A DNA stretch of 64,000 nt from an uncultured Desulfovibrio sp. (lineage in GTDB: Bacteria; Desulfobacterota; Desulfovibrionia; Desulfovibrionales; Desulfovibrionaceae). The stretch spans positions 245,592-309,591 of the forward strand of contig NZ_CALUWO010000003.1 in assembly GCF_944324505.1 (NCBI RefSeq), written 5' to 3'. The notes under the pieces were generated by a model. The model ran no database searches and had not been told where the DNA came from. It worked only from the letters and a program-made list of their open reading frames with translations. Of this stretch, positions 17,179 through 26,461 are shown piece after piece (the stretch's first letter is position 1; each line of letters opens with the position of its first letter). The translations under genes and the position numbers were made by a program.

Positions 17179-19698
17179 ATGAGCCAAGACCGTTATACCC
17201 CCAATGAGATCGAGTTGAAGTGGCAGGCCCGCTGGAAGGAAAGCAAGGCATTTGCCTGTAGCCACAAGAGCGACAAGCCCAAGTACTACTGCCTGGAAAT
17301 GTTCCCCTACCCTTCCGGCAATATCCATATGGGCCATGTGCGCAACTATTCCATCGGTGACGTGGTGGCGCGCGTCAAGCGCATGCACGGCTACAACGTG
17401 CTGCACCCCATGGGCTGGGATGCCTTTGGCCTGCCGGCGGAAAATGCGGCCATCAAGCACAAGACCCATCCGGCCAAGTGGACCTATGCCAATATCGACA
17501 ATATGCGCGCACAGCTCCAGCGCCTGGGGTATTCGTATGATTGGTCGCGGGAAACGGCCACCTGCCGTCCCGAATATTACCGCTGGGAGCAGGAATTCTT
17601 CCTGCGTTTTCTGGAAAAGGGGCTGGTATACCGCAAAAAGGCGCCGCAGAACTGGTGCCCGTCCTGCCACACGGTGCTGGCCAATGAACAGGTGATCGAC
17701 GGCCTGTGCTGGCGCTGCGACAGCCGTGTGGAGCAGAAGGACCTGACCCAGTGGTTCCTGCGCATCACGGCCTACGGCGACGAGCTGCTCCGCGATCTGG
17801 AAAAGCTGGAAGGCGGCTGGCCGGACCGCGTGCTGGCCATGCAGCGCAACTGGATAGGCAAGTCCTACGGGGCGGCCATTGCCTTTGCCCTGGAAACTCC
17901 CCTGGCCGGCAAGGAGAGCATCGAGGTCTTCACCACGCGCCCGGACACGGTCTATGGTGTGAGCTTCCTCACGCTGGCTCCCGAACACGAGCTGGTGGAG
18001 CATCTCATCCAGGGCTATGAAAAGGCGGATGAGGTGCGCGCCTTTGTGACGCGCATCCGCAACATGGACCGTCTGGAACGGCAGTCCGATGTGCTGGAAA
18101 AGGAAGGCATCTTTACCGGCGCCTATGTGCGCCATCCGCTCACGGGCGAACGCGTTCCCCTGTGGCTGGGCAATTTCGTACTGGCTGATTACGGCACGGG
18201 GGCCGTCATGGGAGTGCCCGCGCACGACCAGCGCGACTTTGAATTTGCCCGGAAATATGGCCTGCCGGTGCGCGTGGTCATCAATCCCCGTGGCGAAGAG
18301 CTTGATCCGGCTGCCATGACAGAAGCCTATACGGGCGAAGGGGTCATGACCCGCTCCGGCGAATTTGACGGCATGGCCAATACGGACGGCAAGCAGGCCG
18401 TGGCCCGGAAGCTGGAAGCGGAAGGCAAGGGCAGGGCCACCACGCAGTTCCGTCTGCGTGACTGGAACATTTCCCGTCAGCGTTTCTGGGGGGCGCCCAT
18501 TCCGGTCATTTACTGTGAAAAATGTGGCGTGGTGCCGGAAAAGCGTGAAAATCTGCCGGTGGTTCTGCCGCTGGATGCCCAGATCGGCGAGGACGGCCGC
18601 TCTCCCCTGCCGACGATGCCCAGCTTTACCGATTGCGTCTGCCCCCGGTGCGGCGGCAAGGCCCGTCGTGAAACGGACACGCTGGACACCTTTGTGGAGT
18701 CCTCGTGGTATTTTGCCCGCTATACGTCCGCCCGCAAGGAAGATGCGGCCTTTGATCCAGAGGCCCTGGCCTACTGGATGCCCGTGGACCAGTACATCGG
18801 CGGTGTGGAGCATGCCATCCTGCACCTGCTCTACGCCCGCTTCTTTACCAAGGCGCTGCGTGATCTGGGCTATTTCCCCGCCGATCTGGAAGAACCGTTC
18901 ACCCGCCTGCTGACCCAGGGCATGGTGCTCAAGGACGGCAGCAAGATGTCCAAGTCCAAGGGCAATATCGTGGCGCCGTCGGAAATGATCGACAAATACG
19001 GTGCCGACACCGTGCGCCTGTTCTGCCTTTTTGCCGCGCCGCCGGAGCGCGACTTTGACTGGTCCGACAGCGGCATCGAGGGAGCTTCGCGCTTTTTGCA
19101 GCGGGTGTGGCGTCTTTTTGTGGACGAGGAGGCGCGCTTCCTCACGGTCAGGGGCTGCTCGTCCACGGCGGCCGATGTGCACAGCGACGTGGCCCGCGAT
19201 CTGCGCCGCCGCGAACACCTGACGGTGCGGAAGGCCGGCGAGGACATGGCCCAGCGTTTCCAGTTCAATACGGCCATTTCCGCCATCATGGAGCTGGTCA
19301 ATGCCATGTATCTGGCCCGCGAAAAAATGGGCATGGAGGAAGGGGACCGCAGGGTCTTTTCTTCGGCCATGGCCACGGTGCTGACCCTGCTTTCGCCCAT
19401 TACCCCGCACATCTGCGAAGAGCTGTGGGAGCGTCTGGGACACCAGACCTCGCTCCAGGCCGAGCCGTGGCCCGTGTGGGATGCTGCGGCCCTGGAACAG
19501 GACAACGTGACCATCGCCCTGCAGGTCAATGGCAAGCTGCGCGGTACCATGGAGGTTCCCGCCGGTGCCGACAAGGCCGCGCTGGAGGCGGCCGCACTGG
19601 CCGATGCCGCCGTGCAGCGCCATACGGCCGGTCTGACCATTCGCAAGGTCATTGTGGTGCCCGGCAAGCTGGTCAATATTGTGGCCAGTCAGGGCTAA
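17179..19698 (+). CDS. leuS: Leucyl-tRNA synthetase
   Basis: Charges tRNA-Leu. The 839-residue class I enzyme begins YTPNEIELKWQARWKE, has the HIGH-type motif HMGH near residues 50-53 and KMSKSKGN near 589. The CP1 editing domain (about 225-420) has the TTRPDTVYGVSFL stretch. The C-terminal anticodon-binding part ends KVIVVPGKLVNIV. Length is normal. No clear ribosome site precedes the ATG at 17179, though the protein starts at the family position. Confidence 0.97.
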   Translation: MSQDRYTPNEIELKWQARWKESKAFACSHKSDKPKYYCLEMFPYPSGNIHMGHVRNYSIGDVVARVKRMHGYNVLHPMGWDAFGLPAENAAIKHKTHPAKWTYANIDNMRAQLQRLGYSYDWSRETATCRPEYYRWEQEFFLRFLEKGLVYRKKAPQNWCPSCHTVLANEQVIDGLCWRCDSRVEQKDLTQWFLRITAYGDELLRDLEKLEGGWPDRVLAMQRNWIGKSYGAAIAFALETPLAGKESIEVFTTRPDTVYGVSFLTLAPEHELVEHLIQGYEKADEVRAFVTRIRNMDRLERQSDVLEKEGIFTGAYVRHPLTGERVPLWLGNFVLADYGTGAVMGVPAHDQRDFEFARKYGLPVRVVINPRGEELDPAAMTEAYTGEGVMTRSGEFDGMANTDGKQAVARKLEAEGKGRATTQFRLRDWNISRQRFWGAPIPVIYCEKCGVVPEKRENLPVVLPLDAQIGEDGRSPLPTMPSFTDCVCPRCGGKARRETDTLDTFVESSWYFARYTSARKEDAAFDPEALAYWMPVDQYIGGVEHAILHLLYARFFTKALRDLGYFPADLEEPFTRLLTQGMVLKDGSKMSKSKGNIVAPSEMIDKYGADTVRLFCLFAAPPERDFDWSDSGIEGASRFLQRVWRLFVDEEARFLTVRGCSSTAADVHSDVARDLRRREHLTVRKAGEDMAQRFQFNTAISAIMELVNAMYLAREKMGMEEGDRRVFSSAMATVLTLLSPITPHICEELWERLGHQTSLQAEPWPVWDAAALEQDNVTIALQVNGKLRGTMEVPAGADKAALEAAALADAAVQRHTAGLTIRKVIVVPGKLVNIVASQG

Positions 19699-19708
19699 TG
19701 CCTGTCAC

Positions 19709-19739
19709 GGGGGGCCGCCGCGCAGGCGCCCCCCTTTTT
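19709..19739 (+). terminator. Terminator after leuS
   Basis: GGGGGG and CGCC pair with GGCG and CCCCCC, with one bulged C, and TTTTT follows. It starts 11 bases after the leuS stop and argues that holA translation starts downstream at 19791. Confidence 0.8.
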
Positions 19740-19790
19740 CCGGCAGAGGAGGCGCCGCGGCCTTTCCTGCCGCTGCATCAGTTTCCTGCC

Positions 19791-20786
19791 ATGTCCAATG
19801 CCGGATTCCGTTTTCTTGTCTGTCCCGACAGCCGTCTGCTCCAGGCGCACATGGAAGCCATGCTGCATGACGCCGGCGCCGACAGCACGTGGGAACGGCA
19901 TGTCTACTGGGGAGATGACGATCCTCCCCCCCGCTTCTGGGAACAGCTTACCCTGCAGGGCCTTTTCGGCACGCCGCGCATTCTTGTGGTGCGGCAGGCC
20001 CATCTCTGGCCCGTGGCCATCTGGAAAAAGCTGTCTGGGGCACTGGCGCATCTGTCTGATCAGTGTCATCCCTTCTTCTGTCTTGAGGTTCCCTGGGAAA
20101 AGGGGCAGCCCAAGCTGCCCGCGGCGCTGCTCCGCCAGCGCTGCCTGAGCTTTGCGGAGGCGCAGGGCTGGGTCTGGCGTCATGAAGGACTGGGGGAACG
20201 CAGCCTTCGCAAATACGTGACGGAGCGCGCCAGACAGCTGGGGCTGCGTCTGGAACCGGACGCGCTGGAGCAGTTCTGCCTTTCCGTGCCGCCGCAGGCG
20301 CAGGCGGTGGAGAACGAGTTGCAGAAGCTCGTGCTGCAAGTGCCTGCCGGGCAGACCGGCACGGCGTCTTCCCCCGTGGTGGTGGATGCCGCCATGCTGG
20401 GGGCATCGTCCTGGAGTCCCGACTGCAATGTCTTTGCCCTGATCCGCCATCTGGAAGCGGGCAATCTGCCTGCGGCCTGGCGGGAACTGGAGCGAGGACG
20501 CAAGGATGGCGACGGCCTGCTGTTCACCCTGCTTTCTCTGCTGGCGCGGGAATTTCGCCTGCTCTGGCAGGTAGGCATGGGGGAGCGGGTGCGTCTGCAT
20601 CCCTCTGAAGACGGCAGCAAGCAGCAGCTGGCCCGCCGCCTGGGGCCGGAAGGGCTGAGTCGCGGTCTGGCGCTGGTCATGGATGCGGAATGGCAGGTCA
20701 AAAGCGGCCGCCGCACCCCGGAACAGTGTCTGGATTTTCTGGCAGCCCAGCTCTGCCGCCTGTGCGCAGCCCCCGCGCGGAGATAG
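19791..20786 (+). CDS. holA: DNA polymerase III delta subunit
   Basis: Opens the sliding clamp in the clamp loader complex. The 331-residue protein begins FRFLVCPDSRLLQAHMEAML and shows QGLFGTPRILVVRQAHLWP, a lid region, then ALEQFCLSVPPQAQAVENELQKL and FALIRHLEAGNLPAAWREL, matching delta subunits by order and length. Identification rests on overall pattern, as this family has few invariant motifs. An in-frame ATG at 19698 exists, but the terminator at 19709 lies between. It follows leuS in many proteobacteria. Confidence 0.85.
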   Translation: MSNAGFRFLVCPDSRLLQAHMEAMLHDAGADSTWERHVYWGDDDPPPRFWEQLTLQGLFGTPRILVVRQAHLWPVAIWKKLSGALAHLSDQCHPFFCLEVPWEKGQPKLPAALLRQRCLSFAEAQGWVWRHEGLGERSLRKYVTERARQLGLRLEPDALEQFCLSVPPQAQAVENELQKLVLQVPAGQTGTASSPVVVDAAMLGASSWSPDCNVFALIRHLEAGNLPAAWRELERGRKDGDGLLFTLLSLLAREFRLLWQVGMGERVRLHPSEDGSKQQLARRLGPEGLSRGLALVMDAEWQVKSGRRTPEQCLDFLAAQLCRLCAAPARR

Positions 20787-20851
20787 GCCCGTGCGCCCTG
20801 CCCTGCTTTTTCTTCCTTCCCTCTTGCCTTGCGGTAAAAACTGCTTAGCTT

Positions 20852-21544
20852 ATGTCTGGTAAATCCGCTTCGGTGAGTCCTGGTCCTGCCGGGCATCGCG
20901 CCCGTCTGCGTCAGCGGCTTGCCTACGATGCCCGGGCCGTCAGCGATTATGAAGTGCTGGAACTGGTCATAGGACTGGGCCTGCCCCGTCAGGATACCAA
21001 GCCCCTGGCCAAGGAGCTGCTCTTTCGCTTCGGCAGTGTGCGCGGTGTCATGGATGCCCGCCCGGACGAGCTGCTGGCCGTGCCGGGCTTTGGCCCCGGC
21101 CTGCTGTCGCTGTGGCGTCTGCTGCACGAAGTGCTGGTGCGCTATGCCGCCTCCCCCCTGCGAAAGCGGGAAAAGGTGGCCCGGCCGGAAGATGTGGCCC
21201 TGCTGGCCAGAACCCAGCTGGCGGGCTGCACCCATGAAGAATGCTGGGTGGCCCTGCTCAACAGCGGAAATTACCTTATCGGCTGGGAGCGCGTGCGCCA
21301 GGGAAACGTGAGTGAAATTCCCGTACTGCCGCGCGACATTGTGGAGGTGGCGCTGCATCGCCGTGCCAGAGGTATTATCCTGGTGCACAATCACCCCGGC
21401 GGGCAGATTCAGCCTTCGCAGCCCGATCTGAACCTGACCCACGGTCTGGAGCGCCTGGCCCCGCAGCTGGGGCTGCGTCTGCTGGACCACATTATCGTTA
21501 CCGAAGGCGACTGTTTCAGCATTCTGCACAACAGATATTTGTGA
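20852..21544 (+). CDS. radC: RadC-family JAB domain protein
   Basis: A 230-residue RadC-like protein: helix-hairpin-helix-like N-terminal part ([39 protein letters not shown] and [13 protein letters not shown]) followed by a JAB/MPN domain with the metal motif [17 protein letters not shown]. The family's function is unsettled; it is not required for repair in E. coli. No ribosome site is visible before the ATG, and the possible -10 (TAAAAA at 20834) lies about 12 bases upstream, so the message may be nearly leaderless. Transcribed towards lon. Confidence 0.88.
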   Translation: MSGKSASVSPGPAGHRARLRQRLAYDARAVSDYEVLELVIGLGLPRQDTKPLAKELLFRFGSVRGVMDARPDELLAVPGFGPGLLSLWRLLHEVLVRYAASPLRKREKVARPEDVALLARTQLAGCTHEECWVALLNSGNYLIGWERVRQGNVSEIPVLPRDIVEVALHRRARGIILVHNHPGGQIQPSQPDLNLTHGLERLAPQLGLRLLDHIIVTEGDCFSILHNRYL

Positions 21545-21566
21545 GACAGTCGGGGAGCTTTATAAG

Positions 21567-24059
21567 ATGTCCGACAGCAAGAACAATTTTGAAAAGGCCC
21601 TTAGCGACATGCTGCAGGCAAGCGGTCTGGGAGCCAGCGCCCCCATGGGCGGTGGAAGCAGCGGTGAGGCCGGGGAACAGCGTGTTCCCGACATGCTGCC
21701 CGTTCTTCCCCTGCGGGATGTGGTCATCTTCAATCATATGATTCTGCCGCTTTTCATCGGCCGCGAAAAGTCCGTATCTGCCGTCAATGCCTCGCTGGAG
21801 GCGGGAAAACATCTGCTGGTCTGTGCCCAGCGCGAGGAAGGCACGGAAGACCCCGGCCCTGCCGATCTGTATGATGTGGGTACGGTGGTACAGATACTGC
21901 GCGTGCTCAAGATGCCCGACGGCCGCGTCAAGGTGCTGGTCCAGGGCCTGAGCCGGGCGCGCATCAGCGCCTATCATCAGCAGGACCCCTATATGCTGGC
22001 GCGTGTGGAGCCGCTGCCCGATCCTGACGTTCCCATGGATGCCACGGTGGAGGCCCTGCTGCGGGCCGCCCGGGAAGAAAGCGAAAAGGTTTTGCAGGTT
22101 CGTGGTGTGGCCTCGCCCGATGTGATCAATGTATTGCAGGGGGTGGCCGATCCGGGCCGCCTGGCCGACCTCATTGCCGCCAACATCCGCATGAAGATTT
22201 CGGATGCCCAACGCATTCTGGAAGCGGTGAACCCGGTGGAACGGCTCATGCTGGTCAATACGCAGCTGCACCATGAGCTGGAAGTGGCCACCATGCAGGC
22301 CCGAATCCAGAGTACTGCCCGCGAAGGCATGGACAAGGCCCAGAAGGAATACTTTCTGCGTGAACAGCTCAAGGTCATCCGCAATGAGCTGGGCGAAGGC
22401 GAGTCTGGGGAAGAGGACGAAATAGAAGGTCTGCGCAAGGCCCTGGACAAGGCCAGGTTGCCTGCTGCCGTGCGCAAGGAGGCAGACAAGCAGCTGCGCC
22501 GCCTGGGCAGCATGCATGCCGATTCGTCTGAAGCCAATGTGGTGCGGACCTATCTGGACTGGCTTGCCGAACTGCCCTGGAAGAAGCACAGCCGCGATAA
22601 TCTGGACATTGCCAATGCCGCGGCCATCCTCAACGAGGATCACTACGGCCTGGACAAGATCAAGGATCGTATCCTGGAATTCCTCAGCGTCCGCAAGCTC
22701 AATCCGCAGTCCAAGGGGCCCATTCTCTGCTTTGTGGGACCTCCCGGCGTGGGCAAGACCTCGCTGGGGCGCTCCATTGCCCGTGCGCTGGGGCGCCGCT
22801 TTCAGCGGCTGTCCCTGGGCGGCATGCGGGACGAGGCCGAAATCCGCGGCCACCGGCGGACCTATATCGGCGCCATGCCGGGGCGTATCCTTCAGGCCAT
22901 CAAGCAGGCTGGCACCAATAATCCCGTCATCGTGCTGGATGAAGTGGACAAGCTGGGCACGGACTTCCGGGGTGACCCCTCCTCTGCCCTGCTGGAAGTG
23001 CTGGACCCGGAACAGAACAATACCTTCAGCGATCATTATCTGAATGTGCCCTTTGATCTGTCCCGTGTCATGTTCCTGTGCACGGCCAACCATCTGGATA
23101 CCATCCCGGCCGCATTGCGTGACCGTATGGAGGTCATATCCCTGCCCGGCTATACCACCCAGGAAAAGGTGGCCATTGCCCGGCGCTATCTGCTGCCGCG
23201 CAAGATTGCGGAAAACGGCCTCAAGCCCGGCGATGTGGAACTGGACGACGCGACCATCGAAGCCATCATCAGGGAATACACGCGGGAGGCCGGCCTGCGC
23301 AATCTGGAACGGGAACTGGGGGCCATCTGCCGCAAGCTGGCCCGCCGGCGGGCAGAGGGGGTGGAAGGCCGCTTCTGTCTGAACATCGCCGAGGTGGAAA
23401 AGCTGCTGGGTGCGCCGCGCTTCATCGAGGATGAAAAGGACCAGGAACTGCGGCCGGGTATGGCCCTGGGACTGGCCTGGACGCCTGCGGGGGGCGAGGT
23501 GCTCACGGTGGAAGCAACCACCATGCCTGGCAAGGGCGGGCTGCTGCTCACCGGCCAGCTGGGCGATGTGATGAAGGAAAGCGCCCAGGCGGCCCTGAGC
23601 TACATCCGCTCCCGTGCGGAAGAGCTGGGCGTTCCTGCCGACTTTTCCACCCAGCGTGACATTCATATCCATGTGCCTGCCGGCGCCACGCCCAAGGATG
23701 GTCCCTCTGCCGGGGTTACCCTGACGACGGCCCTGGTTTCGGCGCTGTCGGGGCGTCCTGTGCGGGCTGACCTCTGCATGACCGGTGAAATCACCCTGCA
23801 GGGGCGTGTTCTGCCCGTGGGGGGCATCAAGGAAAAGATCCTTGCCGGGGTGGCCCGCGGCCTTGCCCATGTCATTATCCCCCAGCAGAACGTCAAGGAC
23901 CTGGAAGACGTGCCGCCTGATCTGCTCAAGCGCATTACCGTGCATCCGGTGCGCTTCTATGACGAGGTGCGCGCGCTGGCGTTCAGTCAGGCGGACAGCG
24001 CAGCGGCATCCGCACCACTGGTGGCAGAATCTGCTGCCGGGACAGCGGCAACGGCATAA
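21567..24059 (+). CDS. lon: ATP-dependent protease Lon
   Basis: Cytosolic ATP-dependent protease for damaged and regulatory proteins. The 830-residue protein has the N-terminal substrate domain ([22 protein letters not shown]), the AAA+ Walker [10 protein letters not shown] at about residues 391-399, Walker [12 protein letters not shown], and the serine-lysine protease domain with DGPSAGVT (Ser714) and GGIKEKIL (Lys755). An N-terminal extension of about 45 residues (Gly/Ser-rich) precedes the first conserved strand. Length is normal. It is followed by a perfect 16-bp palindrome. Confidence 0.97.
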   Translation: MSDSKNNFEKALSDMLQASGLGASAPMGGGSSGEAGEQRVPDMLPVLPLRDVVIFNHMILPLFIGREKSVSAVNASLEAGKHLLVCAQREEGTEDPGPADLYDVGTVVQILRVLKMPDGRVKVLVQGLSRARISAYHQQDPYMLARVEPLPDPDVPMDATVEALLRAAREESEKVLQVRGVASPDVINVLQGVADPGRLADLIAANIRMKISDAQRILEAVNPVERLMLVNTQLHHELEVATMQARIQSTAREGMDKAQKEYFLREQLKVIRNELGEGESGEEDEIEGLRKALDKARLPAAVRKEADKQLRRLGSMHADSSEANVVRTYLDWLAELPWKKHSRDNLDIANAAAILNEDHYGLDKIKDRILEFLSVRKLNPQSKGPILCFVGPPGVGKTSLGRSIARALGRRFQRLSLGGMRDEAEIRGHRRTYIGAMPGRILQAIKQAGTNNPVIVLDEVDKLGTDFRGDPSSALLEVLDPEQNNTFSDHYLNVPFDLSRVMFLCTANHLDTIPAALRDRMEVISLPGYTTQEKVAIARRYLLPRKIAENGLKPGDVELDDATIEAIIREYTREAGLRNLERELGAICRKLARRRAEGVEGRFCLNIAEVEKLLGAPRFIEDEKDQELRPGMALGLAWTPAGGEVLTVEATTMPGKGGLLLTGQLGDVMKESAQAALSYIRSRAEELGVPADFSTQRDIHIHVPAGATPKDGPSAGVTLTTALVSALSGRPVRADLCMTGEITLQGRVLPVGGIKEKILAGVARGLAHVIIPQQNVKDLEDVPPDLLKRITVHPVRFYDEVRALAFSQADSAAASAPLVAESAAGTAATA

Positions 24060-24067
24060 CGTTATGA

Positions 24068-24101
24068 CGCAGAAACCGGGGCATCTGCCCCGGTTTCTGC
24101 G
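24068..24101 (+). terminator. Perfect long hairpin after lon
   Basis: CGCAGAAACCGGGGCA is followed by TC and then its exact reverse complement, giving a stem of about 15-16 bp. Only GTTT follows, so the T-tract is weak; it may be a terminator or an mRNA-stabilising end. It lies 9 bases after the lon stop. Confidence 0.6.
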
Positions 24102-24156
24102 GTTTCAGCGACGGGGCGGAACCGTGGTTCTCCCACGCAGGAAGGAAAAGGAAAGC

Positions 24157-25047
24157 ATGCCGCGGGAAACGCTTGATGCGCTCATGGCGCAGGCCGCAAC
24201 CCTGCTGCACCGTGCCGGCACGGACAGTCCCCGCCTCTGTGCCCGGGCGCTGGCCGAGGCTGCCACAGGGCTTGACCGTGTGGGGCTGGTACTGGCCGGC
24301 ACCAGGGAAGTGCCGCCGGAAACGGCCCGGCACTATGCCGAACTGGTGCAGCGGCGGGCACAGGGAGAGCCTCTGGCCCATATTCTGGGCCGGCGCGAAT
24401 TTTTCGGGCTGGATTTTGCGGTGACGCCCCAGACGCTCATCCCCCGGCCGGAAACGGAACTGCTGGTGGAGCTGGCGCTGGAGTGCATGACGCTTCAGGA
24501 AGCGCGCCTGCCGCACGCTGCCCTGTCCTTTGCGGACTGGGGCACGGGGTCCGGCTGCATCGGCATTGCTCTGGCAGTGAACCGGCCGCGCTGGAAAGGG
24601 CTGCTGCTGGATATTGCACCGGCCGCCTTGCAGGTAGCCGGCCGCAATGCCCGGCATCATGCCTGCCATGAGCGGCTGGCCCTGGTCTGTGCGGACATGG
24701 CCCGCCCTCCCCTGCCGCCGGCCAGTCTGGACCTGATGGTCAGCAATCCGCCCTATATTGCGGACAGCGAGGTCGGGGACGTCATGACGGAAGTGCTGCG
24801 TTTTGAGCCGCACGGGGCGCTGTTTTCACCGGAGAACGGGCTGCGGCATCTCCAGCAGATGGCCGTTGCCGCCCGCCGGCACCTGAAAGCCGGCGGCTGG
24901 CTGCTGCTGGAACACGGCTGGAAGCAGGGGCCGCATGTGCGCCGGCTGCTGCTGGATGCCGGGCTGGACAGCGTGAGCACCCGTCGGGACCTGGCCGGTC
25001 ACGAGCGCTGTACGTTGGGCCGGTTGCCGCTTTGCGGCACGGGCTGA
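24157..25047 (+). CDS. prmC: Release-factor glutamine methyltransferase
   Basis: Methylates the Gln of the GGQ motif in peptide release factors using S-adenosylmethionine. The 296-residue protein has an N-terminal helical domain (residues about 1-85), then IPRPETELLVE, the SAM loop ADWGTGSGCIGIAL, and the substrate motif MVSNPPYIADSE. The start at 24157 follows GAAGGAAAAGGAAAGC; the frame is open upstream but does not resemble the family. Length is normal. It follows lon and is read in the same direction. Confidence 0.94.
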   Translation: MPRETLDALMAQAATLLHRAGTDSPRLCARALAEAATGLDRVGLVLAGTREVPPETARHYAELVQRRAQGEPLAHILGRREFFGLDFAVTPQTLIPRPETELLVELALECMTLQEARLPHAALSFADWGTGSGCIGIALAVNRPRWKGLLLDIAPAALQVAGRNARHHACHERLALVCADMARPPLPPASLDLMVSNPPYIADSEVGDVMTEVLRFEPHGALFSPENGLRHLQQMAVAARRHLKAGGWLLLEHGWKQGPHVRRLLLDAGLDSVSTRRDLAGHERCTLGRLPLCGTG

Positions 25048-25136
25048 TAAGCCGGGCTGATAAAACTGCCGGGCGCGCCCGTTGTTTCGTACCCCGCCGG
25101 GTCAGGAAGGGCAACGCCGCAGGGGGCGGATCCGGC

Positions 25137-25475
25137 TCAGTCCGTCAGCCAGAGTGCCGGGCCGGCATCCTCCTGCCGGAGACGTTCCGCTTCAAAAAGC
25201 CTCTGGGCCTTGTCCCGCGAGGCTCCCAGCAGACAGCGCACCACCACAGAAAGCTCGCGGATGCTCACCACGCCGTCATCGGGATAGTCGCTGCTGTCCG
25301 GTATATCCATGAGATCGTGCCAGTGCCCGGAAGCGCGCACCTGCCCGTAGGTCAGACTGTCCGCTTGCGGGATGTCGCCAAAGTTGAGCGTCTGCCCGTT
25401 CACATCGAGGACAGCGCCGTACCATTGTTCCCCGCCGGGAATACAGACATACCGTGGCGTGATGCTGTAGCTCAT
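25137..25475 (-). CDS. Small protein of unknown function
   Basis: A 112-residue protein that I do not recognise. It begins SYSITPRYVCIPGGEQWYG, has LNFGDIPQADSLTYGQ in the middle and ends with a helical stretch rich in Arg/Glu (ASRDKAQRLFEAERLRQED). No signal peptide or membrane span is seen, so it is probably cytosolic. A good ribosome site (GGAGGAAGAATC) precedes the ATG at 25475. It is convergent with prmC. The frame extends upstream into the tRNA gene, but that part is a shadow. Confidence 0.65.
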   Translation of the reverse strand: MSYSITPRYVCIPGGEQWYGAVLDVNGQTLNFGDIPQADSLTYGQVRASGHWHDLMDIPDSSDYPDDGVVSIRELSVVVRCLLGASRDKAQRLFEAERLRQEDAGPALWLTD

Positions 25476-25568
25476 GATTCTTCCTCCCTGCGCAGGCAGT
25501 GTACACCCTGTGCAGCATACGGGGAACAGGAAAATTTTCTGTGCTTTTCGGGCGTTGCGCTTTTTTGC

Positions 25569-25597
25569 TTGCCCTTTTCTGACGAACGTTCTATACT
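25569..25597 (+). promoter_or_regulatory. Promoter of tRNA-Thr
   Basis: A -35 box TTGCCC (25569-25574) and a -10 box TATACT (25592-25597) are spaced by 17 bases and lie 10 bases before the tRNA start. Confidence 0.7.
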
Positions 25598-25606
25598 GAA
25601 AAAAGT

Positions 25607-25682
25607 GCTGGTGTAGCTCAATTGGTAGAGCAGCTGATTTGTAATCAGCAGGTTGCGGGTTCAAGTCCCTTCGCCAGCTCCA
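25607..25682 (+). tRNA. tRNA-Thr (anticodon UGU)
   Basis: A 76-base cloverleaf with encoded CCA. Acceptor arm GCTGGTG pairs with CGCCAGC. The D arm is GCTC/GAGC and the anticodon arm GCTGA/TCAGC with loop TTTGTAA, so the anticodon is TGT and it reads ACA. The T arm is GCGGG-TTCAAGT-CCCTT, with one G-T wobble and one C-T mismatch. Terminator hairpins follow. Confidence 0.96.
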
Positions 25683-25691
25683 GAGAACGCA

Positions 25692-25722
25692 AGGGGCTAC
25701 GATGTTTCGTAGTCCCTTTTTC
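25692..25722 (+). terminator. Terminator of tRNA-Thr
   Basis: AGGGGCTACGA pairs with TCGTAGTCCCT (one G-T pair) and TTTTT follows, 10 bases after the tRNA. Confidence 0.85.
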
Positions 25723-25752
25723 TGTACCTGACATACCAGCAGATTACAGATG

Positions 25753-25791
25753 GCCCCTGCACCATGCCCTTCCATGGTGCAGGGCTTTTTT
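25753..25791 (+). terminator. Second terminator after tRNA-Thr
   Basis: GCCCCTGCACCATG pairs with CATGGTGCAGGGC across a short loop and a run of six T follows. It backs up the first terminator. Confidence 0.8.
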
Positions 25792-25796
25792 ACGCG

Positions 25797-26461
25797 CGTT
25801 GCGGCGCTATGGGCAGCCGTGGTCGTGTGCTGGCAGCGGAAGGCCCTGAAAACGGCAGTCCCTTTCCCGGCGTGTGCCCCGGCTCTGTCCGGAAGATGGC
25901 GGGAAAGGGGCTGATTCCCTTCTGTGGCGCATGATGCCCGAGCTGCGGCAAGGCAGCCTGCCGGCCGTCATCAGCCTCTGTCCTTTGTATCTGTGCGATT
26001 TGCCCCCTTTTGGGGTACTCTGGCGGGGGAGCGCCTCCTCTTGACCCCCCAGCCCTTTCTTCGTACACTGTCATAATCTTGTGAACACTGCCGCCCAAGG
26101 GCGGCAACGGCTGGAGGTCGCCATGCCCATCCGTTTCTGCTGACGCATGCGCCAGACTCCCGTGGGGAGATCTGAGCGTTCAGGCATGTGTGCCGGAAAC
26201 GGACAGGCCGGTCGACTTTCGGGCGGTATATGTTCTTTTCGGGCGATACTGCCACGGTAACTGCCGCCCAGCAGTGCCCGCCTGCCGCTTCCTGCACCCT
26301 TCCTGAAAAATGTGTCGTGTTTTGCTTACGGGACGTGCTGCCATGGTCATGCCATGACAGCGCCCGCCCTCTGCCGGTGTGTTCCCGGTTTGAGGCGACG
26401 CGCCTGGCGCGTTTTCCGCTGTTTGTGCAACAGCCCACATTTTTCGTGCGAGAGGTGAAGT
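25797..26461 (+). other. Long gene-free region before pstS
   Basis: About 660 bases with no convincing gene; open frames on both strands lack ribosome sites and family likeness. It holds a Pho-box-like pair of half-sites (26068-26085), a small GCCGCCC/GGGCGGC hairpin near 26091, and a 25-base dyad (26337-26361, arms GCTGCCATGG and CCATGACAGC, 9 of 10 matching). It is probably the control region and a long leader of the phosphate operon. Confidence 0.6.
26068..26085 (+). promoter_or_regulatory. Pho-box-like half-sites upstream of pstS
   Basis: CTGTCAT (26068-26074) is an exact match to the E. coli PhoB half-site; TTGTGAA (26079-26085) begins exactly 11 bases later and matches 4 of 7 positions. 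The 11-base period is that of PhoB sites. The distance to pstS (about 380 bases) is long. Confidence 0.4.

Noticed and set aside
17086..19623. An 845-codon open frame antisense to leuS, and similar long antisense frames at 1667-3511, 21516-23945 and 54896-57472
   Set aside because: They lie opposite clear genes, lack family motifs, and are expected in GC-rich DNA where reverse frames have few stops.
19698..19790. Upstream start for holA at 19698
   Set aside because: The leuS terminator lies between it and the family-like start at 19791.
25655..25671. C-T mismatch in the T stem of tRNA-Thr as a sign of a pseudogene
   Set aside because: All other stems pair well, the CCA is encoded, and promoter and terminators are intact; one mismatch is tolerated.
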